The notes: generated by a model from the sequence alone, not told the origin. Positions 1-7,035 are shown, counted from the stretch's first letter. The stretch: DNA of 37,628 nt from Flavobacteriia bacterium (GCA_947458955.1 CANGZT010000008.1:1-37628); one strand, 5' to 3'. A program made the numbers and translations.

Positions 1-375
1 GAGTGCAGCGCACTGAAATTCGGGCACCACGAGGAAGCACGCCAGTGATCACCGAAGTGGTCGAAATTTTAGAAGTGAAACGAAGTGATAAAAATACAGC
101 GCTAGCCTTTTTGGCTCAACCTTTTTTGGTAATGAAAAAAGGTGGAAAATACAAAACCGCAGTACCGCTATATGTACAGCTAGTTCTGTATAAAATTGGG
201 GATCTCGCTTCGTTTTATAAGCGTTAGCGATTTCGAAAATCCAACCTGTCCCTTAGGAAATGTAGACTGGGACCCACAACGATAAGTAAGCGTAAAAATT
301 TCAACTGTCTGAGCGCAGCGAGTTTTGAAATTTTAGCGTCGTTCGTTAGTGGGTAGTCGAATTTCCGAGGACTAG
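1..375. repeat. palindromic intergenic repeat region left of the IS
   Basis: No convincing gene lies here. Two related modules can be seen. Both contain a GAG(C/T)GCAGCG word, a GAAATTTTAG word and the 12-base string ctagcctttttg (102-113 and 372-383). The first carries an inverted repeat, acctttttt (119-127) against aaaaaaggt (135-143). The second (265-358) is a long imperfect palindrome: GACT...CCCACAACGA...AAAATTTCAA on the left faces TTGAAATTTT...TCGTTCGTTAGTGGGTAGTC on the right, around a loop with gagcgcagcg. This resembles short palindromic intergenic repeats common in Flavobacteria. The ORF at 3-227 runs through the first module and is probably spurious. Confidence 0.6.
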
Positions 376-390
376 CCTTTTTGTTACTCG

Positions 391-398
391 TATGTTTG
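391..398 (+). promoter_or_regulatory. -7 element of a promoter assembled at the IS circle junction
   Basis: TATGTTTG matches the Bacteroidota -7 consensus TAnnTTTG and lies 2 bases inside the left core. In a circular form with the ends joined, TTG at 1717-1719 near the right end would sit exactly 20 bases upstream, a normal -33/-7 spacing. Initiation would fall near 405, just before the candidate bridge RNA. IS110-family circles are known to assemble a promoter this way; that it works here is inferred. Confidence 0.55.
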
Positions 399-404
399 TA
401 ATGT

Positions 405-610
405 TACTCAAAGTGAGATAAATTTATAGTATAGCGGGAGATAGAAGATTTATTTTTGTTTAGATGATTCTTTAAATGAATTGGCCAATTCATATGGATA
501 CATCGGAAAAAGTGTTATTCCCTATCTTCTTGCTTCTATGAATCTGAACAGTACTAAGGGAGTAAATAAATTACATCTCGGATTATCACGAGTAAAGATT
601 GTAGGAAGCT
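405..610 (+). ncRNA. candidate IS110 bridge RNA (two guide loops)
   Basis: Folded by eye. A small 5' hairpin (CTCA 407-410 / TGAG 414-417) is followed by two adjacent stem-bounded internal loops. Loop 1 is closed by 434-444 pairing with 522-533 (11 bp with G-U pairs and one bulge) and capped by the palindrome 476-493. Its 5' side has TTTTTGTT (453-460), identical to the left target flank 378-385; its 3' side has AAAAAG (507-512), complementary to CTTTTT of the right target, core included. Loop 2 is closed by 534-545 with 596-606 and capped by 562-565/571-574. Its 5' side has ACAGTAC (548-554), identical to the right end 1729-1735; its 3' side has ACGAG (588-592), complementary to CTCGT, the core plus left end. 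This is the target-loop then donor-loop order known from IS621. The exact RNA ends are inferred. Confidence 0.72.
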
Positions 611-641
611 TGCTATATAATTAATTTAAACATTTATAATC

Positions 642-1682
642 ATGGAAAATGTAGTTAAACAATGTGTTGGAATTGATGTTTCAAAGGACACAATAGACTG
701 TTGTATTGGCACCATTGATTCAAATCAACAAATGAAATTTGGTAAATCCAAAAAATTCGAAAATGAAAAAAAAGGATTTGATGATATGTTAGCTTGGGTT
801 GAAGTTAATCGAAAATCTTCAAACCTTTATTTTGTCATGGAAGCAACAGGTGTTTATTATGAAAACTTGGCTTATTTTATTGATAGTCAAAACCTAAAGT
901 TAAGCGTAATCCTTCCTAGCATGGTGAAATATTTTGCCAAAAGTATAAATGTAAAAACAAAAACAGATAGTAAAGATGCAGAGGTTCTTAGCCAACTAGG
1001 TTTAGAAAGAAAATTGAATTATTGGAATGTTCCAACAAAGTTAATGCGCCAAATAAAATTACTTTGTAGAGAATACCGTGAAATCAAGGCAAAAATAGTT
1101 GTAGTAAAGAATCAATTACATGCTAAAAAAAGATGTTTTGGAAATACAGAAAATATTGAAAAAAGACTTGAACAACAATTGATTCTATTTGAGAGTCAGT
1201 CATCCGAAATAGAAAAGGAAATAAAGGAATTATCAATGTCTGATCCGGAATTTTATGTCAAAGTTGAACGAATTTGTACACTTCCAGGAGTTCAATTTAT
1301 GACAGTAATATGTATACTAGCAGAAACGAATGGGTTTGCACTAGTTAAAAATGTTAAGCAAGTTGTAAGTTATGCAGGTATGGATATTCAACATAATCAA
1401 TCAGGAATAAAAGAAGGTAAATCTCGTATTTCGAAAAAAGGAAATGGTTTCATTAGAAATGCTCTATATATGCCCGCGCTTAGCGCATCAAAACATAATG
1501 AAGCTTTAAGTTTGTTTTACAACCAATTAAAAGATAGAAAACCAGCAAAGAAAATAGCAGTTACTGCTGTAGCAAGAAAATTATTAATACTGATTTATAT
1601 CTTGTGGAAAAACAATACCAAATATGAACCTAATTATGAGAAAAATAGGCAGACCGAAGCCTGCCTACACGGGATGAGTTAA
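642..1682 (+). CDS. IS110-family transposase (RuvC-like DEDD plus serine C-terminal domain)
   Basis: This 346-residue protein is the recombinase that excises and inserts the element under RNA guidance. The N-terminal RuvC-like DEDD domain is recognisable: VGIDVSKD near residue 9 gives the first Asp, MEATGVYYE near 67 the Glu, and KTDSKDAEVL near 107-113 the final Asp pair. A helical linker follows. The C-terminal Transposase_20 domain starts at LPGVQ and contains SYAGMD and the SRISKKGNGFIRNALY segment, where the family's catalytic serine lies. Length and domain order are full size, with no frameshift or internal stop. The ATG lies about 30 bp after the end of the candidate bridge RNA, so one transcript could carry both. 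Confidence 0.95.
   Translation: MENVVKQCVGIDVSKDTIDCCIGTIDSNQQMKFGKSKKFENEKKGFDDMLAWVEVNRKSSNLYFVMEATGVYYENLAYFIDSQNLKLSVILPSMVKYFAKSINVKTKTDSKDAEVLSQLGLERKLNYWNVPTKLMRQIKLLCREYREIKAKIVVVKNQLHAKKRCFGNTENIEKRLEQQLILFESQSSEIEKEIKELSMSDPEFYVKVERICTLPGVQFMTVICILAETNGFALVKNVKQVVSYAGMDIQHNQSGIKEGKSRISKKGNGFIRNALYMPALSASKHNEALSLFYNQLKDRKPAKKIAVTAVARKLLILIYILWKNNTKYEPNYEKNRQTEACLHGMS
1646..1667 (-). terminator. minus-strand terminator at the 3' end of the transposase gene
   Basis: TAGGCAG (1646-1652) pairs with CTGCCTA (1661-1667) around an 8-base loop. Read on the minus strand the hairpin is followed by TTTTTCTC, the form of an intrinsic terminator. It lies inside the last transposase codons and faces transcription arriving from the Crp-family gene to the right. 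It may stop antisense read-through into the element. Confidence 0.55.
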
Positions 1683-1735
1683 ACTCTCCTTTAAAAAAAA
1701 TAAATTTAAAAAAAAATTGCTTTTTAACACAGTAC

Positions 1736-1763
1736 CTTTTTGGGGCGATGCCAAAAAGTAAGA
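1736..1763. repeat. right half of the REP-like palindrome used as IS target
   Basis: The sequence ctttttggggcgatgccaaaaagtaag holds most of a stem-loop whose left arm is broken by the IS. The missing TTA lies at 384-386, beyond the left end of the element. The intact form would be a hairpin just downstream of the Crp-family stop codon and could have served as its terminator. Confidence 0.6.
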
Positions 1764-2387
1764 CTACAAAATCATTTTAATCTTATTCCTCCCTAACTCT
1801 ACCACTCCATCCTCTTCCAACACCTTCAACAAACGAGAAATCACCACGCGTGCTGTACCCAATTCATTCGCAAGTTGTTCGTGTGTGATTTGAAGCGTTG
1901 TAGTATTCGCGACTTCACATTTTTTATGAAGGAAATCCAACAAACGCTCATCCATTTTTTTGAATGCCACGTTATTCACGACCTCTAATAATTCCTCAAA
2001 ACGCTTGTGGTATAAGCGGAAAATATAATCCAACCATTCTGGAAATTCTTTAATTAAAACAGAAACTTTATCAATAGGAATAAATAAGATTTCGGTATCC
2101 TCTTCTGCAATGGCTTTTACTTTACTTGTATCTTGATGAATACCACCCAGAAAAGACATGATACAGGTTTCTCCAGCACGAATGTAATACAACAACAATT
2201 CACGACCATCTTCGTCCGTACGCATTACGCGAATACTTCCTTTGGTTACGATAGGAATCGCTTTGATGTACGCGTTTTCGTTTAGGATAACTTCGTTTTC
2301 AGCAAATTCTTTCGCAAATCCTATGGTAAGTAGCTTTTCCCTGATTTTAGGCGAAGATTTAAATTCGTTTATTTCTTGTAATTCCAT
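1764..2387 (-). CDS. Crp/Fnr-family transcriptional regulator
   Basis: A 207-residue cytoplasmic DNA-binding regulator of normal family length. Residues about 20-120 form the cyclic-nucleotide-binding-like beta roll (ENAYIKAIPIVTKGSIRV and GRELLLYYIRAGETC). A long dimerisation helix follows at about 125-160. The C-terminal winged helix-turn-helix has ITHEQLANELGTARVVISRLLKVLEEDGVV at about 167-196, the typical Crp recognition region. No cysteine cluster for an iron-sulfur centre is seen, so it is not a classical Fnr. The ligand and regulon are unknown. It is divergent from thiL across a 109-bp gap and its 3' end meets the interrupted repeat beside the IS. Confidence 0.88.
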   Translation of the reverse strand: MELQEINEFKSSPKIREKLLTIGFAKEFAENEVILNENAYIKAIPIVTKGSIRVMRTDEDGRELLLYYIRAGETCIMSFLGGIHQDTSKVKAIAEEDTEILFIPIDKVSVLIKEFPEWLDYIFRLYHKRFEELLEVVNNVAFKKMDERLLDFLHKKCEVANTTTLQITHEQLANELGTARVVISRLLKVLEEDGVVELGRNKIKMIL

Positions 2388-2496
2388 GTTTTGTGAAATA
2401 ATTTTTGATGTCTACACTAAATTAGAATTTTGAAGACAACATTAAAATTACACTTTTCCTTTTGATTTTGTATTTTTACTCTATAAATATTAGGCT

Positions 2497-3534
2497 ATGT
2501 CAGAAAAGAGAACAGAAATCAGTGATTTAGGAGAATTTGGGTTGATTGATACACTTACGAAAGATTTTGTAAGTTATTCACCATCAACGATAAAAGGAGT
2601 AGGGGACGATGCTGCTGTAATTGCTACTTCCGAGGAAGAGGTGATGTTGGTATCGACAGATATGCTGGTAGAAGGGATTCATTTTAATCTGATGTACTCA
2701 CCGTTGATGCATTTGGGGTACAAATCGGTAGTGGTGAACTTGTCTGATATCTATGCGATGAATGGAACTCCGAAACAAATCACGGTTTCAATCGCAATTT
2801 CAAGCAGATTTCCCTTAGAAGCGGTTGAAGAATTATACAAAGGAATCAAAAAAGCGTGTGACATTTACCAAGTAGATTTGATAGGAGGGGATACAACTTC
2901 TTCGTTATCAGGTTTAATGATTTCAATTACAGCATTGGGAACTGCTAAAAAAGACGAAGTAGTATACCGCAGTGGAGCAAAAGAATACGATTTATTAGTG
3001 GTTTCAGGTGATTTAGGAGGTGCATATATGGGATTGCAAGTGTTAGAACGTGAACGTGCTGTTTTCAAAGCAAATCCAGAAATTCAGCCAGATTTAGATG
3101 GTCATGATTATTTATTAGAAAGACAATTAAAGCCAGAAGCACGCAAAGACGTGATCCAGATTTTAAAAGAGCTAGAAGTTCACCCTACTGCGATGATTGA
3201 TATTTCGGATGGTTTAGCTTCGGAGATAATGCATATTTGTAAAGCGAGTGAGGTCGGTTGTACAATTTACGATGAACGTATTCCTTTGGATGCTAAAACA
3301 TCAATTGCAGCGATTGAGTTCAATGTGGATCCTGTAACAACTGCTTTGAATGGAGGAGAAGATTATGAGTTACTATTCACAATCAAACAAGAAGATTACG
3401 AGAAAGTAGCTTCTAATCCCAATTTTACGGTGATTGGTCACATTACAGACAAAGCGAGCGGTGTAAATTTAGTAGATAAAAACGGTTCGCATATTGCATT
3501 AAAAGCACAAGGCTGGAATCATTTTGCGGAGTAA
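2497..3534 (+). CDS. thiL: thiamine-monophosphate kinase
   Basis: Catalyses the last step of thiamine diphosphate synthesis, ATP-dependent phosphorylation of thiamine monophosphate, in the cytoplasm. At 345 residues it has the expected length. Family motifs run in order: GVGDDAAVI near 35 (metal and nucleotide binding), DMLVEGIHF near 55, VNLSDIYAMNG near 80, GGDTTSS near 130, DISDGLASEI near 230 and NGGEDYELLFT near 288. This is the PurM/ThiL-type AIR-synthase fold. The more usual NLSDIAAMG segment reads NLSDIYAMNG here, a modest variation. No other thiamine gene is in view. A tiny basic protein gene follows after 20 bp. Confidence 0.95.
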   Translation: MSEKRTEISDLGEFGLIDTLTKDFVSYSPSTIKGVGDDAAVIATSEEEVMLVSTDMLVEGIHFNLMYSPLMHLGYKSVVVNLSDIYAMNGTPKQITVSIAISSRFPLEAVEELYKGIKKACDIYQVDLIGGDTTSSLSGLMISITALGTAKKDEVVYRSGAKEYDLLVVSGDLGGAYMGLQVLERERAVFKANPEIQPDLDGHDYLLERQLKPEARKDVIQILKELEVHPTAMIDISDGLASEIMHICKASEVGCTIYDERIPLDAKTSIAAIEFNVDPVTTALNGGEDYELLFTIKQEDYEKVASNPNFTVIGHITDKASGVNLVDKNGSHIALKAQGWNHFAE

Positions 3535-3554
3535 AAATAGTTTAATCTTCAACT

Positions 3555-3725
3555 ATGGCGAAGCAAAAAAATACTGAAAACAAAAAGCTTCATTCGAAAT
3601 TGATGGCTCAAAAAAAGAATAAAAAACAAAGTCAGAAGGAAGCAAACAAAGCTAAAATCCGTTTATTAAATCAGTTGGCGAATAAGAAAGATGATCTAAA
3701 TCTTCCTCCATTGAGAAAAGACTGA
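3555..3725 (+). CDS. small lysine-rich protein (56 aa), unknown function
   Basis: Not in the ORF track. An ATG frame starting MAKQKNTENK and ending PPLRKD runs 56 codons to TGA, beginning 20 bp after thiL on the same strand. It is very rich in Lys, Gln and Asn, strongly basic, probably a helical or disordered chain, with no signal peptide or membrane segment. Such composition suits a nucleic-acid-binding or ribosome-associated small protein, but that is only a guess from charge. The clean start and stop, thiL linkage and ordered composition favour a real gene. No function is assigned. Confidence 0.55.
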   Translation: MAKQKNTENKKLHSKLMAQKKNKKQSQKEANKAKIRLLNQLANKKDDLNLPPLRKD

Positions 3726-3778
3726 GGAGGGGGACTAACCTTTTTTATTTCATAAGTTTATCGAATCACCTCCCTTTA

Positions 3779-3796
3779 TCCCTCCTCAAGGAGGGA
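3779..3796. repeat. short perfect stem-loop (tccctcc/ggaggga)
   Basis: Seven-base arms with a four-base tcaa loop lie in the gap after the small basic gene, next to a related gaggaggggg run at 3724-3733. There is no T tract on the 3' side, so it looks more like an intergenic repeat unit than a normal terminator. Confidence 0.5.
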
Positions 3797-3812
3797 AAAT
3801 AAAAAATTAACC

Positions 3813-3935
3813 TAGTATTTATTTTAAATTAGATTTTTCGAGGCAAACAAAAAATAAATACCGCAGTATACTTTAGTATATGAGGATGTTTATTTTGAAG
3901 TTGAACGAAGAAAAAGCAATTTAAAATGAATACTA
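3813..3935. repeat. inverted-repeat element of about 123 bp with 18-bp arms
   Basis: The arm tagtatttattttaaatt (3813-3830) faces aatttaaaatgaatacta (3918-3935), matching at 17 of 18 positions in reverse complement. Between them is about 87 bp holding aaataaataccgcagtatac and gtatatgaggatgtttattt. The right arm supplies the TAG stop of the deoxynucleoside kinase. It resembles a small intergenic palindromic element; no ORF fits inside. Confidence 0.6.
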
Positions 3936-4547
3936 AAAAAGTCCGTTGATTTCAGCATCAATCGACTGGATAATCTTCCCAAAATCCTCTTGATTTTCAG
4001 GGAAACGATTATTGTCAATATCGATGACCAATAATTTACCCTTATCATACGTTGAAATCCATGCTTCATAGCGGTCATTCAAACGTTTTAAATAATCCAA
4101 ACGAATGCTTTCTTCGTATTCTCTACCACGTAATTGAATGTGATTCACAAGCGTAGGAACACTTGCACGTAGGTAGATTAATAAATCAGGGGCAGAAACA
4201 AATGATTCAATCAAGTTGAATAAAGAGAAATAATTTTCAAAATCACGTGTAGTCATTAAGCCCATAGAGTGTAAGTTCGGAGCAAAAATGAATGCATCTT
4301 CGTAAATAGTACGATCTTGAATAACGGTATTACTCGCTTCTTTAATCTCCTGAATTTGTGTGAAACGACTATTTAAATAATAAATCTGTAAGTTGAACGA
4401 CCAACGTTGCATATCCTCGTAGAAGTCATTCAAATATGGATTTTGTTCGATATCTTCAAAATGTGTGTCCCAACCGTAATGTTTTGCTAACATTTGAGTT
4501 AACGTTGTTTTTCCTGCTCCGATATTACCTGCTACTGCTATATGCAT
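3933..4547 (-). CDS. deoxynucleoside kinase (deoxyadenosine/deoxyguanosine kinase type)
   Basis: Phosphorylates deoxynucleosides for nucleotide salvage in the cytoplasm. The 204-residue length is normal. The P-loop GNIGAGKTTL is at residues 7-16; the substrate and catalytic region QDRTIYEDAFIFA is near 77-89, with DRT replacing the common DRS; and the arginine-rich lid LRASVPTLVNHIQLRGREYE is near 126-145. Substrate specificity cannot be read from these motifs. A -7 element lies 29 bp upstream, so it has its own promoter although it follows the GH3 operon in the same direction. Its stop codon lies inside an inverted-repeat element. Confidence 0.9.
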   Translation of the reverse strand: MHIAVAGNIGAGKTTLTQMLAKHYGWDTHFEDIEQNPYLNDFYEDMQRWSFNLQIYYLNSRFTQIQEIKEASNTVIQDRTIYEDAFIFAPNLHSMGLMTTRDFENYFSLFNLIESFVSAPDLLIYLRASVPTLVNHIQLRGREYEESIRLDYLKRLNDRYEAWISTYDKGKLLVIDIDNNRFPENQEDFGKIIQSIDAEINGLF

Positions 4548-4575
4548 AGTTGTGTTGTATTAATTCGTTTCCATA

Positions 4576-4583
4576 CAAATATA
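4576..4583 (-). promoter_or_regulatory. -7 promoter element of the deoxynucleoside kinase gene
   Basis: Minus-strand TATATTTG matches TAnnTTTG exactly. Initiation near 4569 would give a leader of about 22 bases before the start codon at 4547. A good -33 element was not identified. Confidence 0.6.
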
Positions 4584-4602
4584 CATTCTACAAATGAAAA
4601 AA

Positions 4603-5409
4603 TCAGTTGCTAAATGTAAATTTTGATATTTTGTTTTTTTCCGTAAAAAAGAAAAAATCACCCTTTTTACCGATCATGGTAGCGTTACTTGGTGTTTTGA
4701 TGTAGCCAACCACTTGGTTTTTGATATGATTAAATATCAAAAGAGTTTGATCTTGCTGTAAATAAATCATCGATTGATCCATACTTGCCGAAGTAAAAGG
4801 ATTAAAATCAAATTGTGATTTTAAATTACCATACATATCTAATAGTACGATTTTACCTGAAAAATCTAACAAAAACAAAATACTATTTACCTCTTTAATT
4901 TTATCAATGGAATTCAAATTCACTAGTTTTTTTAGATTACTTATCGACTGAAATTGTTGTTCGTTTTTACCAATTAATTTCAAAATACTATTGTCTTGGT
5001 TGTATACCCAACATTTGTCCATTTGATCTGAACCAGAAGTACTTATTACATTGTTTACATCAAAAGCGGATAAATCAATCACTTCGTTTTGTAGGGTTAA
5101 ACTATTGTCTACGAAGTTAATACTTTGTTGATTTTCTGAAAAAAGTAAAACTTTAAATGGATTTCGTGCATCGATTTCTTTAATGATTCCTAGCGATTTA
5201 ATACTTTGATGAAATAATAAATCTCCTTGGGGATTGAGTTTTAAGATTTCGCTTCCATCAAATAAAATGGTGTTTTGTTGTTCGTCAACACAACCTATTA
5301 GATTGCTTTTTAATGATTTTTCCCAAACTAAACTTAGTTCTAGTGTATCTTGGCTAAATACAGAAATCGTTGATAAAAAAGTAAAGATTAAAAACAATGA
5401 TTTATACAT
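4603..5409 (-). CDS. secreted protein of unknown function, beta-propeller-like
   Basis: 268 residues with an N-terminal signal peptide (MYKSLFLIFTFLSTISVFSQ, cleavage probably after SVFS). The mature part is a run of short beta strands with repeating patterns such as EQQNTILFDGSEILKLNPQGDLLF and LLDFSGKIVLLDMYGNLKSQF, suggesting a propeller of WD or NHL kind. There are no catalytic motifs. It overlaps the 3' end of the GH3-family gene by 8 bp, so the two are translationally linked and probably act together, possibly at or outside the inner membrane. I do not recognise a named family. Confidence 0.75.
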   Translation of the reverse strand: MYKSLFLIFTFLSTISVFSQDTLELSLVWEKSLKSNLIGCVDEQQNTILFDGSEILKLNPQGDLLFHQSIKSLGIIKEIDARNPFKVLLFSENQQSINFVDNSLTLQNEVIDLSAFDVNNVISTSGSDQMDKCWVYNQDNSILKLIGKNEQQFQSISNLKKLVNLNSIDKIKEVNSILFLLDFSGKIVLLDMYGNLKSQFDFNPFTSASMDQSMIYLQQDQTLLIFNHIKNQVVGYIKTPSNATMIGKKGDFFFFTEKNKISKFTFSN

Positions 5410-6922
5410 GATCTTGAATCAGTTGGTGTAATTGTTCTACGATTTCTCTTGTATTGTTTAAACGGGGAATTTTATGTTGTCCTCCCAATTTATTTTGTCT
5501 TATTAACCAAGTTTCAAAGGTGTTTTTGGGTAAAAAATGAATAGTTGGAAGTGTCAATACAAAGTCACCTTGTCGTTTTGCTGCGTAATCCGAATTGATT
5601 GCTTGAAGTTTTTGATCTAAAATGAATGTAAATTCCTCTTTTGATTTAGGTTCTTTAGAAAATTCAATAAACCACTCGTGTGCTCCTTGTTGCTTGTTTT
5701 CAAGATAGATAGGAAATACGGCATAATCTTTCAGAAATGCATTTGTTTCGGTACATGTGTCAGCAATAGCTCGATCAGCGTTTTCTACGATAACTTCTTC
5801 TCCAAAAACGTTCAAACATTGGGAGGTTCTACCTGTGATTCTAAAACGATAGGGGGTCTTAGAGGTAAAAGAAATCGTATCTCCAATGATATACCTCCAC
5901 AATCCTGCATTTGTACTAATAACTAAAGCATAATTTTTATTGACTTCAATATCCGCTAAAGAAAGTACCGTCTGGCTATTCAGTCCATCATACGTTTCCA
6001 TGGGAATAAATTCATAAAAAATGCCGTAATCTAACATCAATAACAATTCATCCGAATTTGGTTGGTCTTGAATTCCATAAAATCCCTCGCTTGAGTTGTA
6101 GGTCTCAACATAATTGATTTTTTTTCCAATAATGATTTCAAATTCTGATTTGTAGGGAGCGAAATTCACACCGCCATGCATGTACAATTCCAAGTTCGGC
6201 CAAACCTCTTTAATGTGTTTTTTACCAGTATATTCTAAAATACGTTTTAATAAGACCAAGGTCCAACTCGGCACACCTGCTAGTATATATACATCCTCGT
6301 GAATGGTTTCTTTTACCATTTTATCCAGTTTCGCTTCCCAATTGGCAAGTAAACTGGTTTCGCGTGAGGGTGTTCTACGAATTTCTGCCCAAAAAGGTAA
6401 GTTTTTGATGATAATTGCAGAAAGATCTCCGATATAAGAATTTTTTCCAAGCGTATTTATTTCAGAACTTCCTCCGATGATGAGGTGTTTTCCGTTGTAT
6501 AATTTACGGTTGGGGTAATTGTGGTAGTACAAGGAAAGCAAATCTTTCCCTCCTTTATAATGACAATCAAATAAATGTTCTTTCGTGACTGGAAGTATTT
6601 TACTACGATGCGAAGTAGTTCCTGAAGATTTTGAAAACCAAGAAGTCAACCCTGGCCATAAGATATTTTGTTTTCCTTGAAGTACTTCTTCTATAAAAGG
6701 ATAGATAGTAGTATAATCGTGTAGAGGAACCTTTTTTGAAAAAGTTTGATAATCCGAAATGTCTTTAAATGAAAAAAGCCCTCCAAATTTCGTTGAAGAG
6801 CATTTTACAAGCATATTTTTTAGCAAATTCTGTTGAACTGCCGTGGGGTTATTTTTGAAAAAATCAATTTGTCGAATACGTCTTTTAATCAACCATGAGA
6901 AAATGTTGTTAAAAAACATCAT
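5402..6922 (-). CDS. GH3 auxin-responsive-promoter family protein (acyl-adenylate/amide synthetase-like)
   Basis: A 506-residue protein of the GH3 family, ANL-superfamily enzymes that adenylate a carboxylic acid and join it to an amine in plants. Bacterial substrates are unknown. Visible landmarks are SSGTTSHRSKILPV near 100-115 (phosphate-binding loop with the family's STSGT-like Ser/Thr stretch), YNSSEGFYGIQDQ near 275-285, and YRFRITGRTSQCLNVFGEEV near 350-370 (hinge and C-terminal domain entry). The gene starts 11 bp after a 33-residue membrane protein and overlaps the following secreted-protein gene, giving a three-gene operon. The context suggests a cell-envelope role; that is inference. 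Confidence 0.88.
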   Translation of the reverse strand: MMFFNNIFSWLIKRRIRQIDFFKNNPTAVQQNLLKNMLVKCSSTKFGGLFSFKDISDYQTFSKKVPLHDYTTIYPFIEEVLQGKQNILWPGLTSWFSKSSGTTSHRSKILPVTKEHLFDCHYKGGKDLLSLYYHNYPNRKLYNGKHLIIGGSSEINTLGKNSYIGDLSAIIIKNLPFWAEIRRTPSRETSLLANWEAKLDKMVKETIHEDVYILAGVPSWTLVLLKRILEYTGKKHIKEVWPNLELYMHGGVNFAPYKSEFEIIIGKKINYVETYNSSEGFYGIQDQPNSDELLLMLDYGIFYEFIPMETYDGLNSQTVLSLADIEVNKNYALVISTNAGLWRYIIGDTISFTSKTPYRFRITGRTSQCLNVFGEEVIVENADRAIADTCTETNAFLKDYAVFPIYLENKQQGAHEWFIEFSKEPKSKEEFTFILDQKLQAINSDYAAKRQGDFVLTLPTIHFLPKNTFETWLIRQNKLGGQHKIPRLNNTREIVEQLHQLIQDHV

Positions 6923-6933
6923 TCTAGTTCAAA

Positions 6934-7035
6934 TTATCCCCAAATAACGATAGAAGCGATAACACCAATAGCAATAAGTGTGTAAATGAAACCTACAGCT
7001 GCTGTTGATTTATCGAAAAAAGTATCATCTGACAT
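6934..7035 (-). CDS. 33-residue single-pass membrane protein
   Basis: Too short for the ORF track. A minus-strand frame from ATG at 7035 encodes MSDDTFFDKSTAAVGFIYTL followed by IAIGVIASIVIWG and TAA. The first 10 residues are polar and acidic; residues about 12-32 form one hydrophobic helix ending in Trp-Gly. An exact -7 element lies 22 bp upstream and the GH3-family gene begins 11 bp downstream, so it is probably the first gene of that operon. The sharp polar/hydrophobic division and precise placement make it likely to be real. Its function is unknown; it may be a membrane partner of the GH3 protein. Confidence 0.72.
   Translation of the reverse strand: MSDDTFFDKSTAAVGFIYTLIAIGVIASIVIWG

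Larger units (their letters stand above)
387..1737 (+). mobile_element. IS110-family insertion sequence, apparently complete
   Basis: The element has one transposase gene, a long non-coding left end of about 250 bp and a short right end of about 55 bp, the layout of the IS110 group. Ends are placed from the host sequence. Removing one copy of the element joins gttaCT (383-388) to the bases after the right-hand CT (1736-1737) and restores a perfect 11-bp inverted repeat, TTACTTTTTGG / CCAAAAAGTAA. The shared CT at both edges would be the two-base recombination core. Core to core the element is 1349 bp, normal for the family. No terminal inverted repeats are visible, also normal. Nothing suggests inactivation. 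Confidence 0.85.

Noticed and set aside
3-227. 74-residue ORF at the left edge
   Set aside because: It runs through palindromic repeat modules, its residues mirror those repeats, and no promoter or family is recognisable. It is kept only as part of the repeat region.
445-624. Open frame of about 59 codons (…LNELANSYGYIGKSV…) in the IS left end
   Set aside because: It lacks a start codon near its beginning and coincides with stems and guide matches that explain the sequence better as RNA. A decayed gene cannot be fully excluded.
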